Source: Liolophura sinensis (taxonomy: Eukaryota; Mollusca; Polyplacophora; Chitonida; Chitonidae). Taken from it: 64,000 nt of DNA. The notes beneath the pieces are model-generated. The model saw only the letters and a list, made by a program, of their open reading frames with translations. It searched no databases and had not been told where the DNA came from. Shown here in pieces: positions 57,304-64,000 of the stretch; the first letter of the stretch is position 1; each line of letters opens with the position of its first letter. The position numbers and the translations under genes were made by a program. The stretch covers positions 6,561,504-6,625,503 of the forward strand of contig NC_088298.1 in assembly GCF_032854445.1 (NCBI RefSeq), read 5' to 3'.

Positions 57304-57639
57304 AACAACTTTGTGAAACATCTAGTGGACTCAGTTTTGATTATGTTGTAAAGAAGTGTGTTATAATGAGAGAGATATATAATTTTCTTCCCACATAAGT
57401 ATCTTTTTTCTCAAATGTGATATGTTTATCCTATCAGTATCTTCCTAATATTGCATTTTCTTTCTTCTTGCCCAAGCAGTAAAACAGGCAATAATTTGGC
57501 CAAGACGAACAATTATTTTGAATGATGTAGGTAAAGAACGAATGAGAATCTGGAATCATTTTAAACTGATTATAGCTTACCCTAATTCCTCAGCCTTTTT
57601 GCATAATGTGATTGCACTTTTTTAATATTCATATTTGAG

Positions 57640-57782
57640 ACAAAACCTACATTGGTTGGATTGACCAATTTCACAGAAAGTATAATTTTGTCAGTCTGCA
57701 AAGAATGATGCCTTCAGAATATGATTGAATGAACACCTTAAAAACATGTGAAAATGTCGAAGAATTACAGTACTTTGTACTT
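57640..57782 (-). mobile_element. Interspersed repeat family E, antisense copy
   Basis: Attggttggattgaccaatt, gtataattttgtcagtctgc and gtcgaagaattacagta mirror 12775-12900. Confidence 0.65.
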
Positions 57783-57836
57783 CGAACCAGTCAAATCAGT
57801 TGTTACAGTCCTTGCTCTTTTATCCACCAACCACAG

Positions 57837-57950
57837 CGGGTGTCTTTCAGTGGAGGAAATCGCCAGTACATCCGCAGCAACTATCCAGCTCTTACCGGAG
57901 TGGCTATATTTGGACAAAATATGTATTGGATTGATAAAAATCTTCAACAG
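57837..57950 (+). CDS. LRP2: Exon 39: propeller 5, fifth blade
   Basis: This exon is phase 0 on both sides, with acceptor ccaccaaccacag and donor gtaggt. It encodes RVSFSGGNRQ, then LTGVAIFGQNMYWIDKNLQQ. Confidence 0.92.
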
Positions 57951-58164
57951 GTAGGTCTTATTATACCTTTCATTATAAAAAACAAAGGAAATGAAAAGAA
58001 AAAAAGAAACTTACTCTCAAAGTGGTCCATACCACCCACTTTTGACTTCTAATGCATGTCTATGAATGAATTTAATTCTGTTCAAGAAAACTTTGGTTTG
58101 AAAATGCAAAGATATATTAGGTGTGTGTGTGTTGACAGTGACATCATTTTATGCTGTCTTTTGC

Positions 58165-58320
58165 TAAATTTATTTATTTAATTGATAGTTTTAATGCCAT
58201 ACCCAAAAATTTTTCACTTAATGAATGGCTGTCAGTATAGTGAGTGGGGAAAACAGGAATGCCCGATGTAAACCACAGACCTTTGGCAAGTTACTGAAGG
58301 ACTTTCCCACATAATATACA
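58165..58320 (-). mobile_element. SINE A, antisense, diverged
   Basis: Tttaattgatagttttaatg, aatggctgtcagtatagtga and ggactttcccacataa follow reversed SINE A order. Confidence 0.62.
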
Positions 58321-58339
58321 AATATGATTTGATTTGATA

Positions 58340-59792
58340 TTTGATTTTTTTTATTAGCTATGCAATAATAAAATATATACATTGGATTTTAGGACATCAA
58401 AAAAATATAGAGACAACGTGATAACAATAAAGTCTAGATAGATATAATACATGGTGGGAGTGAAGCTCAGGTTGAGCTTGTTTTATCCCATGTATGAGTA
58501 ATAACAGTATTGAAGGGGTGAGGCTGACATTTTAGTTTGTGTCTAAATAATTGTTTTTCTTTCTGAATTTACATGAATTTATTTTACCTCAACTATGTCT
58601 TAGCTGTGTAATGTTAGATTTGAAAGTGCGATTTAGAAGAGACTGATCTTAGTGTTAATGGAAGCTTGTTCCATTCCCTAGGACCAGAAGTTCTGAATAA
58701 GTAATATGATAGATTTGTATTATATAATGGTTTATGGAAGGCTAGATCTCTATCTTGCTTGTGAAACGGATGTAAAATTTCTTGTTTGATTAAACAGGGC
58801 TTTAAACTTACAGTAATAGTGTCTGTGGAATAAAACTAAATATGACTTTGTAACAGAGTAGAAAATAGAGATAGTTTGGAAAGGGGTAAGTTTTTCAGCT
58901 GGCAAAAAGCCAATTGGGTATGGCAAAGGTGGTCTGATATAGTAATTGGCCCTTTTTTGAACTATGTACAAGGGCTTGAGATGTGTCTGATATGTGTTTC
59001 CCCATAATTTATTACCGTATAGTAGATATGGATAAATAGGTGAGTAATAAATGATTAGGAGGGTCTTTTTTATTTACAGAGTGTTTAATGTGTGATATAA
59101 GGCCTGTATTTCTTGACAGTTTGGAACATAAGTAGCTTATATGAACAGTTCAGGTCAGTTTCTTATGGAAAAATACACCAAGAAAGTTGAATTAATCAAC
59201 TTTTTCAATTTCGTTACCAGAGATAACCAAACTGGGAATTGCAGTTATTTTCTTGTTATTGGGTTTTATTGACATATATTTGGTATTGGAGATATTCAGA
59301 GATAACCGGTCGGCCAGAAGCTGCATGTAAATTTTATAAACTCGACATTTATAACAGAAATCACTTGAGTTGCATCGTTGTTGGAGTAAATGCAACGTGT
59401 GTCATCTGCAAATAGAGTAAGCTCCAGGAGGTTTTATGCCCTAATGATGTCATTAATGTTGAATAGAAATAAAGTCAAGCCAAGAACAAGTGATGGTAGC
59501 TGGGTTAGATTGGACGTTATTAAACTTTACATATTGTTGTCTGTCAGACAGATAGTTTTTAAAGTATTTATTTGGACAGTTGCGAATACCATAATGAGAA
59601 AGTTTAAGAAGAAGGATATCATGGTTTACAATGTCAAATGCCTTTGGCAGGTCCAAGAATGTTACGGCACTGTACTGTTTATTCTCTTTCGCATTTACTG
59701 GTTTTTCGTAAAGACTATAGGCAGCGTGAATGGTAGAATGATTGGCCCTGAAACCAAACTATTAGTATACTTAAGTGAGACTAATCTTATCA
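58340..59792 (-). pseudogene. Decayed non-LTR retrotransposon (LINE, CR1/jockey-like reverse transcriptase)
   Basis: On the - strand three broken frames carry reverse-transcriptase pieces. At about 59750-59455 there is a FGFRANHST-like box and LPKAFDIVNHDILLLKL (the F-D-x-V-N-H-D motif), then YLSDRQQYV. At 59395-59192 is ADRLSLNISNTKYM, and at 58971-58750 the C-terminal part PLYIVQKRA. Stops and frameshifts separate them and the 5' half is missing, so it is dead. Class is from motif recall only. Confidence 0.78.
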
Positions 59793-59801
59793 CGATTTCA
59801 G

Positions 59802-59910
59802 ATTTTGATGACGAGCAAAGATCCGAGTTCCATCCCCCCTACAGTGATCAAGTCACATATGACCAGTCTGACGTCCATTGCCTTGTTTGACACCTCTGTC
59901 CAACCAGCCC
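59802..59910 (+). CDS. LRP2: Exon 40: propeller 5, closing strand
   Basis: This exon is phase 0 in (cacgatttcag) and phase 1 out (gtaagt). It reads ILMTSKDPSS, then TSIALFDTSVQPA, the exit strand before EGF. A decayed antisense LINE ends within about 10 bp of its start. Confidence 0.88.
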
Positions 59911-59929
59911 GTAAGTTCCTAGCGGTTAT

Positions 59930-60345
59930 TGTAATATATGACAGGAGGAGATAATATATATTATCATCCTTATGGTAACTTTGGTGTGCCCCGACCCGGG
60001 GTTGATCCCGTGTCTCCTGATTTCAGGGCACATGTATATGAAATCTGTATTCATGTGTATGCAGTAAACATACTGACCAAATATAATACAGGAATGTTGG
60101 CTGGTTTCTGATATCCATACATTTGACCTCTGTCATGTGCATGTACATTGTGTATGAAATATATAAAAAAATACATTGAATTAGCTCCCTTGTGATTATG
60201 GCATTTATTAAAGCATGTTGTCGTGAGGTGGAGAATTCGAAAATGGCTGAATTCAAATTTAAGGCCAGCATTGTGGTGGGAGTAGACAGGCTTTCCTATG
60301 TATGCCCGGAGAGGAAGCCAGCATGAGCTGAAAATGGCTGAAGCC
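59930..60345. other. Intron 40 fragments of SINEs
   Basis: Gtgccccgacccggggttga (59985-60005) resembles a V-type SINE head, and 60260-60335 (ggccagcattgtggtgggag ... gaagccagcatgagctg) is an antisense SINE A piece with a deletion. Confidence 0.5.
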
Positions 60346-60645
60346 AAATTTCAGAGTTCAAACAAGTTCAAGTCGTATGTCAGAGTTTTTGTTTGTATGT
60401 AGCTAGTGTTACAATGAGCTGAAATATAGTTCTGGTATTGAAAATTGACCAAACTAATCGAGCATTTCTGCATGGATGTTCTGGTGTGACAAGGGAAGTC
60501 TGGCTGTAAACATATTGTGCCTAAGTCACATAAGTCAAGTACAAAAAGAGTGCTAATTTCCACTGGTCATTGAAAGCAAGGTTATTCATCTTTTAAAATT
60601 TTAGTGTCTAATGTCTAATTCTCATTATTCTGCCATCAATTTCAG

Positions 60646-60771
60646 ACACAAACCCCTGTTCTGCTAACAATGGTGGGTGTGATCAGCTGTGTTTTGTGCT
60701 GCCCAACGCCACACACCCGACATGTGCCTGCGCCACAGGATCCCTGCAGACGGACAAACGTACCTGCGGAG
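60646..60771 (+). CDS. LRP2: Exon 41: EGF-like module between propellers 5 and 6
   Basis: This six-cysteine EGF module ([14 protein letters not shown] ... TCACATGSL ... RTC) has phase 1 borders, acceptor atcaatttcag and a weak gtttgt donor. Confidence 0.93.
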
Positions 60772-60836
60772 GTTTGTACAGTGTTTATAGACCTGTGTAA
60801 CAATGCTGAAGTGAAAGGTCATCTACATGTACCAGA

Positions 60837-60915
60837 TGCAAGTTCAAACCCGGCCTTGGACATGGAATTTGTAATTTCCCCTCTGCTTTCGTTACATGTG
60901 GTTTCACAACAATAA
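60837..60915 (+). mobile_element. Family F fragment
   Basis: Gcaagttcaaacccggcctt, ggacatggaatttgtaattt and tttcacaacaataag match one unit of the 82-bp minisatellite. Confidence 0.62.
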
Positions 60916-60935
60916 GCAGTTGACAGTGCTTGCAT

Positions 60936-61537
60936 GTGTGTCGCTGTGTATACACTCTGATATTCATCTTCCACCAATATCCTGTGTCGCTGTGTATACA
61001 GTCTTATATTCATCTTCCACCAATGTGCTGTGTCGCTGTGTATACAGTCTTATATTCACCTTTCACCAATGTGCTCTGTCGCTGTGTATACAGTCTTATA
61101 TTCATCTTCCACCAATATGCTGTATTGCTGTGTATACAGTCTTATATTCATCTTCCACCAATGTGCTGTGTGGCTGTGTATACAGTCTTATATTCATCTT
61201 CCACCAATATGCTGTGTTGCTGTGTATACAGTCTTATATTCATCTTCCACCAATGTGCTCTGTCGCTGTGTATACAGTCTTATATTCATCTTCCACCAAT
61301 ATGCTGTTTCGCTGTGTATACAGTCTTATATTCATCTTCCACCAGTGTGCTGTGTTGCTGTGTATACAGTCTTATATTCATCTTCCACCAATATGCTGTG
61401 TCGCTGTGTATACAGTCTTATATTCATCTTCCACCAATATGCTGTGTCGCTGTGTATACAGTCTTATATTCATCTTCCACCAATATGCTGTGTCACTGTG
61501 TATACAGTCTTATATTCATCTTCCACCAATATGCTCT
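60936..61537. repeat. Minisatellite, 46 bp x 13
   Basis: The unit is tgctgtgtcgctgtgtatac, agtcttatattcatcttcca, ccaata. All three + frames are open over it (up to 243 codons), giving a cysteine-rich frame by chance. Confidence 0.95.
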
Positions 61538-62385
61538 GCACTTTTGCATATCATGTGAGAAAGTTCTTCAGTATATTGCCAGATGTAGGTGGTTTATGTG
61601 TGCGTTTCAGTGTCCAGGACACATGAAGGGTTCATTCAATCCTGGCTTCGCATGCAAATGAACAACTTTCACTGGAACATATGCGTCTTTTTAATTTACA
61701 TGTGAACATCTTTCCATATCAATCAAAAAGTGCCAAAAAAATAAAGCGATGGTCTCAAGGCTGTTTGTCAATTTAGCTTACAGAAACTGAGATCGATGTG
61801 TCAGAAGCAATTAGTTTAATCATTTATAATCTATCAGAACCTTTACACATGTTAAGTTTATTTGAAATTCATGTTTACATGCACATGTGTATTATTTTAA
61901 GACTGGTGAAAATACTTTTGACAATATTTTTTTTATTTACATAAAGGCGAAATGTCAGGATTTATCCTTCGGTGATAAAAGTGATATTTCACCCAGACAT
62001 CATGATGTCTGAAAAGAAACATGTTGTTTTAGGACTTTCCAACCCGAATTCAGCAGGAAGATGTCATAATACAGGTTCAGTCGACTTTAGCGTTCCTAGC
62101 TCACGCAGCACGATACATCATACGAGACGTCATGCTATATACACTTATCTGTGAAGGCCTACAGCTAGAAACGTTGCTTAAACTTCTTCAAATGCACAAA
62201 ATCATGATATTGTCAAAATATAAAAAATAAAATAGAATATTGCACTGAAAAGGTTGAACACCATAAATATTTTTCATGCGAAAGGTGGAAATGATAACCA
62301 ACTTGACACTTTGCCATAAGTTTTGCAAGAAGAAGTTACTTTTCCAGAGAATAACATGCATTTTATATCTTTTTGTCTTCCTCAG
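61538..62385. other. Intron 41 right part, nothing recognised
   Basis: Unique AT-rich sequence up to exon 42. Confidence 0.5.
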
Positions 62386-62622
62386 ATGTGAGGGAATACC
62401 TGGTATTTGCCACAGAAAAAGATATCCGAAGCCTCCATCTGGACCCCGCCACTCCGGGTGTCCCTATCCCCAGGGTTACAGGTCTTAACGGGTCTGTTGG
62501 TTTGGATTTTGACTACGTGGACGGATACATCTACTTCACGGAGGTCAAGGGGAGGAAAGTCAGTCGTGTCAGACACGGGTCCACAGAGGTTCAGGATTTC
62601 CTCGTGAACACAAATATCACTG
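62386..62622 (+). CDS. LRP2: Exon 42: start of propeller 6
   Basis: This exon is phase 1 on both sides, with acceptor tcttcctcag and donor gtgaga. It encodes EYLVFATEKDIRSLHL, NGSVGLDFDYVDGYIYFTEVK and a strand ending VNTNIT. It is the last exon visible; the gene continues beyond 64000. Confidence 0.94.
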
Positions 62623-62789
62623 GTGAGAGGGCTTTTTGAGGTTGTGTTTTTTTGTCTATTTTCTTTTTATATATAAGGGAAATCTCGGGATTTCCTTCTG
62701 ATAGAATGTTGCAAAAAAAGAAACATGTTGTTTGATGACGTTTCAGTCCAAGCTCAATGTGATGACTTTATAACGTGTCAACTTGAACG

Positions 62790-64000
62790 TGCCTTCATCA
62801 TGCAACAAGACACGTTGCCATACAAGATGTTGTGTACCACATCACCCACATGTACGTCATACAAGATACGGTGCCATACAAGACGTCATGTGCATGTACC
62901 ACATCACCCACATGTACGTTACACAAGACACGATGCCATACAAGACCTCATGTACCACATCACCCACATGTACGTCATACAACAAGACACGGTGCCGTAC
63001 AAGACCTCATGTACCACATCACCCACATGTACGTCATACAACAAGACACGATGCCATACAAGACCTCATGTACCACATCACCCACATGTACGTCATACAA
63101 CAAGACACGATGCCATACAAGACCTCATGTACCACATCACCCACATGTACGTCATACAACAAGACACGGTGCCGTACAAGACCTCATGTACCACATCACC
63201 CACATGTACGTCATACAACAAGACACGATGCCATACAAGACCTCATGTACCACATCACCCACATGTAAGTCACACGTCACACAACAAGACACTGTGCCAT
63301 ACAAGACAAGACGTCATGTACCACATCACCCACATGTACATCACACAACAAGACATGGTGCCATACAAGACATCATGTACCACATCACCCACATGTACGT
63401 TACACAAGACACGATGCCATACAAGACCTCATGTACCACATCACCCACATGTACGTTACACAAGACACGATGCCATACAAGACCTCATGTACCACATCAC
63501 CCACATGTAAGTCATTCAACAAGACACGCTGCCATACAAGACGTCATGTACCACATCACCCACATGTAAGTCATACAACAAGACACGCTGCCCTACAAGA
63601 CGTCATGTACCACATCACCCACATGTACGTCATACAACAAGACACGATGCCATACAAGACCTCATGTACCACATCACCCACATGTAAGTCATTCAACAAG
63701 ACACACTGCCATACAAGACGTCATGTACCACATCACCCACATGTACGTCATACAACAAGACATGGTGTCGTACAAGACAAGACGTCATGTACCACATCAC
63801 CCACATGTACGTCACACGTCACACAACAAGACACTGTGCCATACAAGACAAGACGTCATGTACCACATCACCCACATGTACATCACACAACAAGACACGG
63901 TGCCGTACAAGTCAAGATGTCGTGTACCACATCACCCACATGTACATCACACAACAAGACACGGTGCCGTACAAGTCAAGACGTCGTGTACCACATCACC
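62790..64000. repeat. Minisatellite, about 59 bp x about 20, continuing past the window
   Basis: The unit is acgtcatacaacaagacacg, atgccatacaagacctcatg, taccacatcacccacatgt. Longer variants insert cacgtcacac or an extra acaag. Frames of up to 261 codons are open because the unit lacks stops. Confidence 0.95.

Larger units (their letters stand above)
5228..62622 (+). other. LRP2: Gene body of an LRP2-like (megalin) endocytic receptor, internal part, 42 exons
   Basis: This giant type I membrane receptor of the LDL-receptor family would act at the cell surface and in endosomes, taking up protein ligands. All 42 exons were placed by splice borders and reading phase. Joined, they give 2290 codons with no stop. 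Domain order is 3 LDLa, 2 EGF, propeller, EGF, propeller, EGF, 8 LDLa, 2 EGF, then propeller-EGF three times, then the start of a sixth propeller. That order fits both LRP1 and LRP2. I prefer LRP2 because LRP1 has only two LDLa before its first EGF pair, and because from memory several stretches resemble vertebrate megalin, such as the SHFCFPVP motif of exon 16; no alignment was run. Signal peptide, remaining cluster I repeats, later clusters, transmembrane helix and tail are outside the window. Most module-border introns are phase 1, the usual exon-shuffling pattern. Confidence 0.88.

Noticed and set aside
60896-61661. Cysteine-rich repeat protein (up to 243 codons)
   Set aside because: All three + frames are open over the same 46-bp minisatellite, which is the mark of stop-free repeats and not of a gene. 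The array lies in intron 41.
62725-63569. His/Thr-rich repeat proteins
   Set aside because: Three overlapping frames are open over a 59-bp minisatellite that follows the exon 42 donor; no start context or domain supports them.

Overview
The window is nuclear genomic DNA of an invertebrate animal. One long gene, split into many short exons, runs left to right on the + strand through almost all of it. Introns have GT-AG borders (one GC-AG) and are packed with minisatellites, tRNA-derived SINEs, MITE-like elements and one decayed LINE. Two SINE families, one with an 'aacgtcgtac...' tail and one ending in '...aaaacaccaatcaaataaataaa', resemble repeats I associate with molluscs and other lophotrochozoans. 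A lophotrochozoan, probably a mollusc, is my best guess, but no species can be named from this.

The gene encodes a giant low-density-lipoprotein-receptor-related protein, most likely LRP2 (megalin). I could place 42 consecutive internal exons between 5228 and 62622. Their reading phases all join, giving 6870 coding bases (2290 codons) without a stop. In order they encode: three LDLa repeats (exons 1-3, the end of ligand-binding cluster I); two EGF modules (4-5); YWTD beta-propeller 1 (6-9); EGF (10); propeller 2 (11-15); EGF joined to the first LDLa of an eight-repeat cluster II (16-22); two EGF modules (23-24); propeller 3 (25-28); EGF (29); propeller 4 (30-33); EGF (34); propeller 5 (35-40); EGF (41); and the start of propeller 6 (42). 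The signal peptide and first LDLa repeats must lie upstream. The later clusters, transmembrane segment and NPxY tail must lie downstream. In the known family this receptor is an endocytic protein: LDLa modules bind ligands with calcium, and propeller/EGF units release them at acid pH.

The non-coding part is the more unusual half. About 25 tandem arrays with different units (16 to about 152 bp) sit in the introns, nearly one per large intron. At least three grew inside interspersed SINE-like elements. One abuts an exon and supplies part of its splice acceptor. One consists of decayed copies of the start of the exon that follows it. One carries five perfect TGACGTCA palindromes. There is also a foldback element of about 920 bp at the left, two SINE insertions with clear target-site duplications plus a third nested in another SINE's tail, a MITE with terminal inverted repeats, and an antisense LINE relic ending a few bases before an exon.

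No prokaryotic system, CRISPR array, rRNA or functional tRNA gene was seen. Most long open frames away from the exons come from minisatellites and have no independent support as genes.
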